The notes under the pieces: model-generated
The model's input: only the letters and a program-made list of their open reading frames with translations
Databases searched by the model: none
Told to the model about the DNA's origin: nothing
Shown here: in pieces, positions 13,798 to 23,002 of the stretch
How the letters are laid out: the number at the start of each line of letters is the position of its first letter
How positions within the stretch are numbered: position 1 is the stretch's first letter
From: JARKQH01 sp964631605
GTDB lineage: Bacteria; Verrucomicrobiota; Verrucomicrobiia; Limisphaerales; UBA8199
Direction of reading: 5' to 3'
Assembly (NCBI GenBank): GCA_964631605.1
Contig: CAZVYG010000034.1
Span: forward strand, 1-45,552
Length of the DNA stretch: 45,552 nt
Program-made: the position numbers and the translations under genes

Positions 13798-14505
13798 ATG
13801 GCAAAGAATAACAAGCGACAAAAACAAATTGTGCGCAAGGACTCGGTTGTGCCCAAACATACCGAGGCCCTTGGCAAAACCGTTGCCGGAGCGATTGTCG
13901 GCGGGCTGGTGGCCGGGCCGGTGGGCGCGGTGGCGGGCGCGGCGGCGGGCGCGCTGGTCGAGCCGGGATTGAAACGAGGCCGGAAAACCGCCGCCAAGGG
14001 GGCCGGAGAAACGTCAGCGGAGGAACGGTCGGGCGGGGCCTGTGTCGAGGAGTTGCGGCTCAGACGGATACTTGTGCCGATTGACTTTTCGGCGCTCTCA
14101 CTCGCGGCCTTGAAGTGCGCGGTGCCGCTGGCTCGGGCATTTGGTGCGCGGTTGGACCTGCTCTATGTCGTGGAACCGATGCATTTCATGGCGGGGCTGG
14201 AAAGTGTGGCGCTGGCGGTTTCCGACGAGCAAGTGGCCCGCAGCGCCTTGAACGAGCTCAAGGCGGTGGCGCGGCGGGTCATTCCACGGGAGATTCAGGT
14301 GGATGCGATCGTGCGCCAGGGCAAGCCTTTTGATCAAATCACCCGGGCCGCTGCCGAGCGGAAAGTGGATTTGATTGTGCTGACGACGCATGGGTTTACC
14401 GGCCTGAAGCGGGCGGTGATGGGGAGCACAGCCGAGGCGGTGGTCCGCCACGCGCCTTGTTCGGTCTGGGTTGTGCCCGCTCGAGGAGAGCCAGGAAAAT
14501 CCTGA
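13798..14505 (+). CDS. universal stress protein with N-terminal glycine-zipper segment
   Basis: A 235-residue protein. The C-terminal ~150 residues are a complete UspA domain: RILVPIDFSALSLAALKCAV at its start, DLIVLTTHGFTGLKRAVMGSTA with the ATP-binding G-2X-G-9X-G(S/T) motif, and HAPCSVWVV at the end. Before it lies a basic stretch (KNNKRQKQIVRKDS) and a hydrophobic Gly/Ala-rich zipper (GAIVGGLVAGPVGAVAGAAA), a feature of membrane-inserting proteins and not usual in Usp. The start at ATG 13798 is preferred over 13780 because GGAGG (13784-13788) sits nine bases before it. It precedes trehalose genes in the same direction, which fits a general stress locus. Confidence 0.88.
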   Translation: MAKNNKRQKQIVRKDSVVPKHTEALGKTVAGAIVGGLVAGPVGAVAGAAAGALVEPGLKRGRKTAAKGAGETSAEERSGGACVEELRLRRILVPIDFSALSLAALKCAVPLARAFGARLDLLYVVEPMHFMAGLESVALAVSDEQVARSALNELKAVARRVIPREIQVDAIVRQGKPFDQITRAAAERKVDLIVLTTHGFTGLKRAVMGSTAEAVVRHAPCSVWVVPARGEPGKS

Positions 14506-14632
14506 TGGATTGGCTCGAAAGCACTGGCGGAAGCGGCCCCCGATTTTCGCGATGGTTGTTACTGACTGAGCGGTTGCTTCAAGGGTTTGGGGCGGCTGGC
14601 CACCCACTTGGCCGCGCCAAGCAGATAGTGAT

Positions 14633-16921
14633 ATGCGCTTGATCATTGTATCAAATCGCCTGCCGTTCACCGTTTCGGTGAAGGAAGGAACGCCTCGGTT
14701 TCGGTCCAGTTCCGGAGGCCTGACCACCGGCCTCTGGAGCTACCTCGAGGCCGCAGGGCAGGGGACCGAGAGGCACAAGTACCTGTGGTTCGGGTGGCCG
14801 GGGGGCAACATCGCCCCGGAGCACCAGGAGCGGGTCCGGGAATACGGCCAGCAGCGATTTCGAGCCATACCGGTGTTTCTGCCGGAGGAAAGCATCGAGC
14901 GGTTCTACCAAGGGTTTTGCAACAAGACGCTTTGGCCGCTGTTTCATTATTTTCCGACGCTGGCGCGATATCAGGAGGATTATTGGGCCGAGTATCGCCA
15001 AGTGAACTGTCTGTTTGCAGACGCGGTATTGCGGATCCTGCAACCGGAAGACGTGGTATGGGTGCACGATTACCAGTTGATGCTACTGCCACGCCTGGTT
15101 CGGGAGCAGTTTCCAGAAATGCCCATCGGCTTCTTTTTGCACATTCCTTTTCCGTCCTACGAAGTGTTCCGGCTGCTGCCCGGGGCGTGGCGGACGGAGA
15201 TTATTGAGGGGCTGCTGGGGGCAAGCCTGGTGGGGTTCCATACGCATGATTACACGAGGCATTTTCTGAGTTGCGTGCTGCGGACGGCAGGTTACGAGCA
15301 TCATTTGGGGCAACTGACACTGCGCGACCGGGTGGTCAAGGTGGATACGTTCCCCATGGGAATTGACTTCGACCGCTTTGCGCGGGCTGCGGCGGCGCCC
15401 CAAACGGAGGCAAGAGCGGCGGAATTGCGAGCGCAGCGCACCGGCCAAAAGGTGATTTTTTCCGTGGACCGATTGGATTACACGAAGGGGCTGATTAACC
15501 GGTTGCGGGGGTATGATTTGTTTTTGCGGCGGAATCCGCACTGGCGCGGCAAGGTCGTGTTCGTGATTTCGGTGGCGCCATCGCGGACCGGGGTGGAAAC
15601 CTATCAGGCCATGAAGCAGGAACTGGAGCAGACAGTGGGGAGAATCGTCGGGGCGCATGGCAATGTACAGTGGACCCCGCTGGTGTATCAGTACCGGAAC
15701 CTGGGATTTGAGGAGATCGTGGCATTGTATCGGATGTGCGATGTGGCGCTGATCACTCCGTTGCGCGACGGAATGAACCTGGTCGCCAAGGAATTTGTGG
15801 CTTCCCGTCCGGACCGGTCAGGCGTGCTGATTCTCAGCGAGATGGCCGGCGCGGCCAAGGAGATGGGGGAGGCGCTGGTGATCAATCCGTTCCATGAGGA
15901 TGAGTTTGCGCGGGCTCTCGAACAGGCGCTGGCCATGCCGCTGGAGGAACAGGTCCGCCGGAACACGCTGCTTCAGGAACGACTGCGCCGATATGACGTG
16001 AACCGCTGGGCGGAGGAGTTTATCCAAGGGCTGCTCTCGACGCAGAGGACCGAGGCGGCCCGGCGGGCCCGGTCCCTGACCGGGAAGGCGCATGGAAGCC
16101 TGATGCAGCAGTACGCCGCCGCGAGGCGGCGGGCGATTCTGCTGGATTACGACGGCACACTGGTGCCGTTCGAGGAAAAGCCGCAACTGGCCCGGCCGGA
16201 CGCGGAATTGCTGGCCATCCTCGAGGGCATGGCGGCAGACGCGGCCAACCAGGTTGCGATTATCAGCGGTCGGCCGCGGGCGGACCTGGAAGGCTGGTTC
16301 GGCCCCCTGCCCACTACCCTGATTGCCGAACACGGTGTCTGGCTGCGGGCCAAGGGGGGTGAATGGCGGGCCTTGCGGATCATTACCACGGACTGGAAGG
16401 AGCGGGTGCGTCCGATATTGCAACTCTACGTGGACCGCCTGCCGGGGGCGCTGCTTGAGGAGAAGGAGTTCTCCCTGGCTTGGCACTATCGGCGGGCGGA
16501 CCCTGAACAGGCGGCCATTCGGGCGAGCGAGTTGCGCGATGACTTGTCCGATTACACGCGCAACATTGACGTGCAGGTTCTGGAAGGAAACAAGGTGCTG
16601 GAAGTGCGCAACACCGGGGTCACCAAGGGCACCGCCGCCACGGAATGGTTGTCCACTTTGCAGGCGGATTTTGTGCTCGCCATCGGCGACGATTGGACAG
16701 ACGAGGATTTGTTCCGGGCGCTGCCGGAAACGGCTTGCTCGGTGCGCGTGGGTATGGCGCAAACGGCAGCGAGGTATCATCTGGCCAACCCGGCGGCAGT
16801 GCGGCGGCTGCTGCGCGAATTGATCGAGCGCCATCACGGCGAGGGCGGCACTGCCGGGACCGCGCTCCACGCGGAACGGGAGGCGGCCCCTTCGGGGCGG
16901 CCATCCCCGCCAGCGCCATGA
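14633..16921 (+). CDS. otsAB: bifunctional trehalose-6-phosphate synthase/phosphatase
   Basis: Fusion of OtsA and OtsB, 762 residues. It makes trehalose from UDP-glucose and glucose-6-phosphate by way of trehalose-6-phosphate. The GT20 part (1-~470) shows IVSNRLPF, the GGLTTGL loop, VWVHDYQLMLLP, FFLHIPFPSYEVF, FSVDRLDYTKGL and LRDGMNLVAKEFVA. The HAD phosphatase part has LLDYDGTLVPF with D505 and D507, IISGRPRADL and IGDDWTDEDLF. The Pro/Ser-rich C-terminal tail is variable. Fusions of this kind are common in eukaryotes and found in various bacteria. The neighbouring treS-mak gene handles the product, so the pair forms a trehalose module. The ATG at 14633 starts right at the first beta-strand. 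Confidence 0.95.
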   Translation: MRLIIVSNRLPFTVSVKEGTPRFRSSSGGLTTGLWSYLEAAGQGTERHKYLWFGWPGGNIAPEHQERVREYGQQRFRAIPVFLPEESIERFYQGFCNKTLWPLFHYFPTLARYQEDYWAEYRQVNCLFADAVLRILQPEDVVWVHDYQLMLLPRLVREQFPEMPIGFFLHIPFPSYEVFRLLPGAWRTEIIEGLLGASLVGFHTHDYTRHFLSCVLRTAGYEHHLGQLTLRDRVVKVDTFPMGIDFDRFARAAAAPQTEARAAELRAQRTGQKVIFSVDRLDYTKGLINRLRGYDLFLRRNPHWRGKVVFVISVAPSRTGVETYQAMKQELEQTVGRIVGAHGNVQWTPLVYQYRNLGFEEIVALYRMCDVALITPLRDGMNLVAKEFVASRPDRSGVLILSEMAGAAKEMGEALVINPFHEDEFARALEQALAMPLEEQVRRNTLLQERLRRYDVNRWAEEFIQGLLSTQRTEAARRARSLTGKAHGSLMQQYAAARRRAILLDYDGTLVPFEEKPQLARPDAELLAILEGMAADAANQVAIISGRPRADLEGWFGPLPTTLIAEHGVWLRAKGGEWRALRIITTDWKERVRPILQLYVDRLPGALLEEKEFSLAWHYRRADPEQAAIRASELRDDLSDYTRNIDVQVLEGNKVLEVRNTGVTKGTAATEWLSTLQADFVLAIGDDWTDEDLFRALPETACSVRVGMAQTAARYHLANPAAVRRLLRELIERHHGEGGTAGTALHAEREAAPSGRPSPPAP

Positions 16922-17024
16922 AATCGTTCTGTCCCTGGCCTGGTGCCGGCTGGCCGGAGTGGGGGGGCGCGTATCCCTGTGAATCGCCGTCGGGCAATCG
17001 GCGCGGTTGCCTTCGTGTGTTGTT

Positions 17025-20000
17025 ATGAAACCATCAGAGTCTCCCCGATCCCCCCTCGACTCCGACCCGTCGTGGTACAAGAGCGGGGTCATTTACCAAG
17101 TGCACGTGCGCGCTTTTTACGACAGCGACGGCAATGGCGTCGGAGATTTTCGAGGGCTGACGCAGAAATTGGGTTATCTCAAGGACCTGGGGGTGACGGC
17201 GGTCTGGCTCCTGCCGTTTTATCCGTCGCCTCTGCGCGATGACGGTTACGATATAGCGGATTACTGTGATGTGCATCCCCTTTACGGCACGCTGGCCGAC
17301 TTCAACCGGTTTCTGCGCGAAGCCCACCGGCTCGGGTTGCGCGTGATCACCGAGTTGGTCCTGAACCACACTTCCGATCAACATCCGTGGTTCCAGCGAG
17401 CCCGTCGTGCCAAGCCTGGGTCGCGCTGGCGCAACTTCTACGTTTGGAGCGATACCCCTGAGCGCTACCGGGATGCCCGTATCATTTTCAAGGATGTGGA
17501 AATCTCGAACTGGAGCTGGGATCACACCGCTCAGGCCTACTACTGGCATCGCTTCTTTTCCCACCAACCAGACTTGAACTATGACAATCCGGAAGTCCAT
17601 GAAGCCCTGTTCAAGGTGCTGGATTTTTGGCTTGGTTTGGGAGTAGATGGGCTGCGTCTGGATGCGGTGCCCTACCTGTACGAGCGCGAGGGCACCAATT
17701 GTGAGAACCTGCCTGAAACGCACCAGTTCCTGAAGTTGTTGCGGGCGCACGTGGATGGGAAGTACCGCGATCGCATGCTGCTGGCGGAAGCCAACCAGTG
17801 GCCGGAGGACGCCGTGGCATATTTTGGGCAGGGGCGCGGTGACGAATGTCACATGGCCTTCCACTTTCCTTTGATGCCGCGGCTGTTTATGGCACTGCGC
17901 ATGGAGGACCGGCATCCGGTGGTGGATATTCTCGAACAAACGCCGCCGCTGCCCGAAAGCGGACAATGGGCATTGTTCCTGCGCAACCACGACGAGCTCA
18001 CCCTGGAAATGGTCACCGACGAAGAACGGGACTACATGTACCGCATGTACGCGCAGACGCACCAGGCGAGGCTCAACCTGGGCATCCGCCGGCGGCTGGC
18101 GCCGTTGCTGGGCAACGACCGGAAGCGGATCGAATTGTTGAATGCGCTGCTCTTCTCGCTGCCCGGCACGCCGGTGGTGTATTACGGCGACGAAATTGGC
18201 CTTGGCGAGAATATTTATCTCGGCGATCGCAACGGCGTGCGCACTCCGATGCAGTGGAACTCGGACAAGAACGCCGGCTTTTCGCGGGCCAACCCGCAAA
18301 GTCTTTACCTGCCGATCATTCTCGACCCGGCCTATCACTACGAGGCGGTCAACGTCGAGACGCAGTTGGCCAATCCTCACTCCCTGCTGTGGTGGATGCG
18401 GCGCATGCTGGCTTTGCGCAAACGCTGGCGCGCACTGGGGGAAGGCAAGTGCGAGTTTCTGCAGCCGGACAACCGCAAAATCCTGAGCTACGTTCTTCGG
18501 TTCGGGGAGGAGATCATCCTCGTGGTGGCCAACCTCTCCCGCTTTGTTCAGCCCGTCCACCTCGACCTTTCATCCTTCAGACGGAGTGTTCCGGTGGAAC
18601 TTTTTGGCGGCAACGAACTCCCGGAAATAACCGAGCGTCCTTACTTTCTCACCTTGGGCCCTCACGCCTTTTATTGGTTTTCGCTGGGGGCGCCGGGCGA
18701 ACAGCCCCTGGCGGCGCCGGGCGGCGCGGAAAAAAGGGTTGTGGTCAAAGACAACTGGCAGGAACTGTTTTCAGCCAGGCTCCGGCTTCGGCTCGAAACC
18801 CTGCTGGTGGATTATTTGCGCCGACAACCCTGGTTCGAGACGAAGCGGCGGATTCTCAGGGTCGCGCTTAAGGAAACCATTTCACTCCCGCTGGGCGACG
18901 GCTGCGAGGCCCGCCTTAACTTTGCCGCCGTGGAGTTTGTGGGCGGAGACACCGATCTGTACCATGTTCCCCTGGCATATGTGAGCGGTGCGGAGGCGGA
19001 TCGGTTGCTCGCGGAGCGTGCCGGGCGCGTGGTGGCGGAGGTGCGAGTCGGTCTGGAAGGAGAGGCGGGAGTGCTTGTGGATGCCATGGTGTTGCCCGCG
19101 TTCGGCCGTGCGCTGCTGCAACTGATCGCACAGCGGCTGCGGCTCAAGAGCGCCGAGGGCGAGGTCGAGGGCAGTCGGATGGCGGCGTCAAGATTGTTGC
19201 TCTCGCAGGCGCTGGCTATGACACCGGAGATCGTCCGCTTCGAACGCCACAACTCGCTCCTGCAGTTTGGCGACAAAATCATTCTAAAGCTCTATCGTCG
19301 TCTTGAGGCGGGCGTCCACCCGGAAGTGGAACTGGGACGCTGGCTGGCCGCACAGGCGTTCGCCAACGCTTCGCGGCTGGCGGGAGCCTTGGATTATCGG
19401 GACGCCGCTGCGGCGGGCACGACCCTCGCGGTCGCACACGAGTTTGTGCCGTATGCAAAGGACGCGTGGGACTACACCCTGGATGCCCTTGGCCGCTATT
19501 ATGACCGGGTCAGCTCCTGGGTTGCGCAGGGCGTGGCGGCCCCGGCCACGCCTCTGGAGGCCCTTCGATTGCTGCAACAGGGAATCCCTTCCGACGCTTC
19601 CGATCGCATTGGCACCTTCTTGGAAAGCGCCCGGCTTTTGGGACAACGCACGGCGGAACTGCACCTCGCGCTGGCCGCCGGTCAGGAAAAGGATGCGGTG
19701 CCTGAGCCTTTTACGCCCCATTACCAGCGCGGGCTGTTCCAGTCCATGCGCAACGTGACGATCCGAAACCTTCGCCGCCTTCGGGCCCGTTCCGGCTCCC
19801 TTGCCCCTGACCTGCAGCCTCTGGCACGGAAGGTTGGCGAACTCGAGCCCGTAATCCTGGAACGTTTCCGTTCCGTCCTCGAAAGCCGGATTGACGCCAA
19901 GCGCATCCGCATCCACGGCGACTGTCACCTCAGCCAGGTCCTGTGGACGGGCAAAGATTTCATCTTCTTCGATCTCGAAGGGGAAGCTCGACAGCCTCTG

Positions 20001-20375
20001 AGTGAGCGGCGCATCAAACGCTCGCCTTTGCGTGACGCCGCCGCCCTGGTGCGGGCTTTTCATTATGCGGCACACGCCGGGTGGCATCGCCACGTCGAGC
20101 AGGGCTGCATCGGCACGGACAAGTTTTCGCTTTGCGAACCTTGGATACGGTACTGGAACGTTTGGGTGGGGACCGCGTATCTGAAAGCCTATTTTCAGCG
20201 TCTGCAGGGCTCCGGACTCCTCCCCGGTGCGGAAAATGAACTGCGCGACCTCATGCGGATGTATTTGCTCTTCCGAGTCATCACCGAACTCGGTGATGAG
20301 GACATTCAAGGCTCGCCCGCCCTGCGCATACCCTTGCGCGCAGCGATTTTCCTGGCGGATGGAAGCCCTTCGTAG
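17025..20375 (+). CDS. treS: trehalose synthase-maltokinase fusion (TreS-Mak)
   Basis: A 1116-residue two-domain enzyme. The GH13 part (to about 560) interconverts trehalose and maltose. It has nucleophile D213 (GLRLDAVPYL), acid E255 (LLAEANQW) and D323 (RNHDELT). The C-terminal part is a maltokinase (Pep2-like) with catalytic D966 in IHGDCHLSQVLW and metal-binding D983 in FFDLEGE; it phosphorylates maltose to maltose-1-phosphate, the GlgE substrate. Together with otsAB this links trehalose to alpha-glucan. No GlgE or GlgB gene lies in the window. The ATG at 17025 is chosen; a TTG at 17007 is in frame but less likely. A hairpin with a T run follows about 90 bases after the stop. Confidence 0.94.
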   Translation: MKPSESPRSPLDSDPSWYKSGVIYQVHVRAFYDSDGNGVGDFRGLTQKLGYLKDLGVTAVWLLPFYPSPLRDDGYDIADYCDVHPLYGTLADFNRFLREAHRLGLRVITELVLNHTSDQHPWFQRARRAKPGSRWRNFYVWSDTPERYRDARIIFKDVEISNWSWDHTAQAYYWHRFFSHQPDLNYDNPEVHEALFKVLDFWLGLGVDGLRLDAVPYLYEREGTNCENLPETHQFLKLLRAHVDGKYRDRMLLAEANQWPEDAVAYFGQGRGDECHMAFHFPLMPRLFMALRMEDRHPVVDILEQTPPLPESGQWALFLRNHDELTLEMVTDEERDYMYRMYAQTHQARLNLGIRRRLAPLLGNDRKRIELLNALLFSLPGTPVVYYGDEIGLGENIYLGDRNGVRTPMQWNSDKNAGFSRANPQSLYLPIILDPAYHYEAVNVETQLANPHSLLWWMRRMLALRKRWRALGEGKCEFLQPDNRKILSYVLRFGEEIILVVANLSRFVQPVHLDLSSFRRSVPVELFGGNELPEITERPYFLTLGPHAFYWFSLGAPGEQPLAAPGGAEKRVVVKDNWQELFSARLRLRLETLLVDYLRRQPWFETKRRILRVALKETISLPLGDGCEARLNFAAVEFVGGDTDLYHVPLAYVSGAEADRLLAERAGRVVAEVRVGLEGEAGVLVDAMVLPAFGRALLQLIAQRLRLKSAEGEVEGSRMAASRLLLSQALAMTPEIVRFERHNSLLQFGDKIILKLYRRLEAGVHPEVELGRWLAAQAFANASRLAGALDYRDAAAAGTTLAVAHEFVPYAKDAWDYTLDALGRYYDRVSSWVAQGVAAPATPLEALRLLQQGIPSDASDRIGTFLESARLLGQRTAELHLALAAGQEKDAVPEPFTPHYQRGLFQSMRNVTIRNLRRLRARSGSLAPDLQPLARKVGELEPVILERFRSVLESRIDAKRIRIHGDCHLSQVLWTGKDFIFFDLEGEARQPLSERRIKRSPLRDAAALVRAFHYAAHAGWHRHVEQGCIGTDKFSLCEPWIRYWNVWVGTAYLKAYFQRLQGSGLLPGAENELRDLMRMYLLFRVITELGDEDIQGSPALRIPLRAAIFLADGSPS

Positions 20376-20466
20376 GGCGCCACTGTGGTGGCTTGGACGA
20401 GCGCGCCGGGCAACACCACCGGCCGGAATCACCAAATCGGCCCTCCGTTCAGCCACCGTGCCGCAT

Positions 20467-20495
20467 GCCCGCAGGGATGGGCGGCGGGCTTTTTT
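20467..20495 (+). terminator. intrinsic terminator after treS
   Basis: Stem GCCCGC (20467-20472) with GCGGGC (20484-20489), an 11-base loop, followed at once by TTTTTT (20490-20495). It ends the trehalose transcription unit. Confidence 0.6.
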
Positions 20496-21109
20496 AGAGG
20501 ATCATTGACTATGCGAAACGGCACGGGATGGAACTTGCCCGGCCGACAGCAAAAATGGTTTAGAACTCAGTGTTCAAAAACGCCCGGGCACGTTTTATGC
20601 TCTGACAAAGCTATGGCGATTCTGTGCATCTGCTGGATCACGCTGTCGGTCGTCCTGTGTGTCGCGGTGGCGCGCGCCGCCGCCCGGCCGCTGCCGCAGC
20701 CGGAGATTCGGGAGGGCACGGCCGCTTCCTCCCGTGGCCACACCGGAGAGGGAACTGTGGCGGCTTCGTCAGTGACTTGCATTAGAAATTCTAAATTTCA
20801 GGTCCCGCCTCAGGAGGTAACTCCGCCTTCGGCTTTGGCGCCCTGCGGCGAGTCCTGATCTTCCAGCCTTCCGCCTTGCTCGAACGGAGCTGAGTCGCGG
20901 TGGCGCAGGCGCTTCCAGGTGCGCCTTGCCGGTGCTCTAGTTCATTAAAACAGCCTTAATTATGCCGCAGAGATGGCGCGGGGACTCCGCCCCTTTGCGC
21001 TTCTCACTGAGGCCCTTTCCGTAATAACCCCGACCCCAATCTCCGTAATCAGTGGAATTGCGACTTTTCAGGAACGGGAGATGATAAGTCATTGTAAACA
21101 CGGATTAAA
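20496..21109 (+). other. intergenic region with a possible short exported ORF
   Basis: Separates the trehalose genes from the polysaccharide locus and should hold the promoter of the latter; none is clear. An ATG at 20613 opens an 81-residue frame to 20858 that begins with a signal-like hydrophobic segment (MAILCICWITLSVVLCVAVA) followed by RPLPQPEIREG. The remainder is low in similarity to anything I know. It may be a remnant of an exported polysaccharide gene or chance. Nothing else is recognisable. Confidence 0.3.
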
Positions 21110-21841
21110 ATGAGACCTGTGATAACAGAAGGAATATGCTTGGCAACCGAGGACAACCCGCCCCGGCTGCCGTTGTGGAAGCGGACCTTGGATTTGGGAA
21201 TCATCCTGCTGATGGCACCTGCCATTCTGTTGGTCGGAGCCATGGTGGCGCTGGTGGTTCGGCTGGGGTCCGACGGGCCGGTCTTCTTCCGGCAGCGCCG
21301 CATTGGCCAGCACGGGCGGGAATTCGTGCTGTATAAATTCCGCACGATGAAAAAGGATGCGGAGACCGATTCGCACCGCTCCCACACCCGGGCACTGATT
21401 CAATCCAAGGAGGCGCCCATGACCAAGCTGGATGCGCAAAACGATCCACGGCTGATCCCGTTCGGGGCGTTTTTGCGGGCAACGGGTTTGGACGAGCTGC
21501 CGCAGCTCATTAACGTTTGGCGGGGGGACATGAGTTTGGTCGGGCCGCGCCCCTGCATCCCCTACGAATACGACCTTTACGAGCCGTGGCAAAAACACCG
21601 CCTGGATGCTGTGCCGGGGCTGACGGGCCTCTGGCAGGTCAGCGGCAAGAATCGCACCACCTTCGAGCAGATGGTCAAACTGGACATTGAGTATGCTCGG
21701 CGGCAGAGCCTGTGGCTCGATCTTTCCATCATTCTGAGAACCCTGCCGGCGCTGTGGCGGCAATGCCAGGACCAGCGCGCGGCAGCCCACAGCGAGCCGG
21801 TCTGCGCGCCGGTGGGAATCATTAAATCAGCTCAATCATAA
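21110..21841 (+). CDS. initiating sugar-phosphate transferase (PglC/WcaJ-type)
   Basis: Polyisoprenyl-phosphate hexose-1-phosphate transferase, 243 residues, which loads the first sugar on undecaprenyl phosphate at the inner membrane. Only the catalytic half of WcaJ-type enzymes is present, with one N-terminal membrane segment (LGIILLMAPAILLVGAMVAL), so the layout is PglC-like monotopic. Signatures are GPVFFRQRRIGQHGREF, YKFRTMKKDAE, LRATGLDELPQLINVWRGDM, SLVGPRP and PGLTGLWQVSG. It opens the exopolysaccharide locus, and its stop is five bases before the next gene. The sugar used cannot be told from sequence. Confidence 0.93.
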   Translation: MRPVITEGICLATEDNPPRLPLWKRTLDLGIILLMAPAILLVGAMVALVVRLGSDGPVFFRQRRIGQHGREFVLYKFRTMKKDAETDSHRSHTRALIQSKEAPMTKLDAQNDPRLIPFGAFLRATGLDELPQLINVWRGDMSLVGPRPCIPYEYDLYEPWQKHRLDAVPGLTGLWQVSGKNRTTFEQMVKLDIEYARRQSLWLDLSIILRTLPALWRQCQDQRAAAHSEPVCAPVGIIKSAQS

Positions 21842-21845
21842 GTCT

Positions 21846-23000
21846 ATGAAAACTACGGAACAGATTATTCGTGTTGGGGTGGTGGGGTGCGGTTATTGGG
21901 GCCCCAACCTGATCCGGAACCTCCGCCAGGCCCCGGATTGCCACCTTAAGATCGTTTGCGACACCAGCGAGCCACGGCTCGCGCACATGCGCCGGTTGTA
22001 TCCCGAGGTCTCCACCACGCGATGCTTCGAGGACCTGCTCAACGACTCGGAGTTGGAAGCGATTGTCGTGGCCACGCCCGTCCGGTTCCACTACGAAATG
22101 GCCAAGGCGGCGTTAACCGTTGGCAAGCACGTCTTTATTGAGAAACCCATGGCGCGAACTGAAGCCGAGGCGGATGAACTGGTCAGTCTGGCCGAGCGCC
22201 TGGGGTTAACCCTTATGGTCGGCCACACTTTCCTCTTCAGCCCGGCTGTGCGCCGGATGAAGGAGATCATTGACAACGGCGACATTGGCGAAGTCCAGTA
22301 CATTGCCGCGCGCCGCCTGAATTTGGGCCTCTTCCAAAAAGACATCAACGTGGCGTGGGACCTGGCGCCGCACGACATTTCGATCCTGCTCTACCTCCTG
22401 GATGAGCTTCCCATTAGTGTTTCGTGCCACGGGAGCAGCCATGTCAATCGCGAAATCGAAGATGTCACCATGATGCACCTGGGATTCCGCAAAAACCGCT
22501 GTGCGTTTATCCACAACAGTTGGCTGGACCCGCGGAAGGTTCGCGAAATGACGGTGGTGGGCTCGCAGCGAATGATTGTCTATGACGACACGCAGCCGCT
22601 GGAGAAGCTCAAGATTTACGACGCCCGAGTCGAGGTCCCCCCGCATTATGACACGTTTGCCGAGTTTACCTACTCCTACCACTACGGGGACGCTTACGTG
22701 CCCTATATCAAGCAGGATGAACCGCTGAAACTGGAGTGCCAGCACTTCCTGAGTTGTATTCGAGAGCAGTCCGTGCCGGTGGCCAATGGGCGTTTCGGCC
22801 TGGAGGTGGTGCGGATTCTGGAGGCCGCCGGAGAATCGCTCCGGCAGCAGGGCGTTTCCATCCCCCTCGGGGCGGTGACCCAGTGGAGCTCCAATGGAAA
22901 CGGGAATGGGCGTCAGCACGTGTTCGGGAATGGAAACGGCAATGGCAATGGCAATGGCAGCCTGAGTCTTGCGGCCGCCAACCGCCGGGCAGCGGCATAG
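21846..23000 (+). CDS. Gfo/Idh/MocA oxidoreductase, WbpB/WlbA-like
   Basis: NAD-dependent sugar-nucleotide 3-dehydrogenase candidate, 384 residues. The Rossmann motif VGVVGCGYWGPNLIRNL and the catalytic-lysine motif VFIEKPMA are present, followed by MVGHTFLFSPAVRRMKEII. WbpB/WlbA oxidises the C3 hydroxyl of UDP-GlcNAcA before amination and acetylation; the next two genes are the matching acetyltransferase and aminotransferase, so this role is likely, but the substrate is inferred. The last ~40 residues are an Asn-Gly-rich tail coded by a GGCAAT microsatellite, unusual for the family. Spacing to the next ATG is two bases. Confidence 0.87.
   Translation: MKTTEQIIRVGVVGCGYWGPNLIRNLRQAPDCHLKIVCDTSEPRLAHMRRLYPEVSTTRCFEDLLNDSELEAIVVATPVRFHYEMAKAALTVGKHVFIEKPMARTEAEADELVSLAERLGLTLMVGHTFLFSPAVRRMKEIIDNGDIGEVQYIAARRLNLGLFQKDINVAWDLAPHDISILLYLLDELPISVSCHGSSHVNREIEDVTMMHLGFRKNRCAFIHNSWLDPRKVREMTVVGSQRMIVYDDTQPLEKLKIYDARVEVPPHYDTFAEFTYSYHYGDAYVPYIKQDEPLKLECQHFLSCIREQSVPVANGRFGLEVVRILEAAGESLRQQGVSIPLGAVTQWSSNGNGNGRQHVFGNGNGNGNGNGSLSLAAANRRAAA
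22938..22960 (+). repeat. GGCAAT hexanucleotide microsatellite inside coding sequence
   Basis: Almost four copies of ggcaat that encode Asn-Gly repeats in the tail of the oxidoreductase. Being a multiple of three, length changes keep the frame. A looser related stretch (aatggaaacgggaatggg) lies shortly before. Confidence 0.8.
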
Positions 23001-23002
23001 GC

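Noticed and set aside
15818..17092. 424-codon minus-strand open frame over otsAB
   Set aside because: Antisense to an intact OtsA-OtsB fusion with all motifs.
17034..18560. 508-codon minus-strand open frame over treS
   Set aside because: Antisense to TreS with complete catalytic residues.
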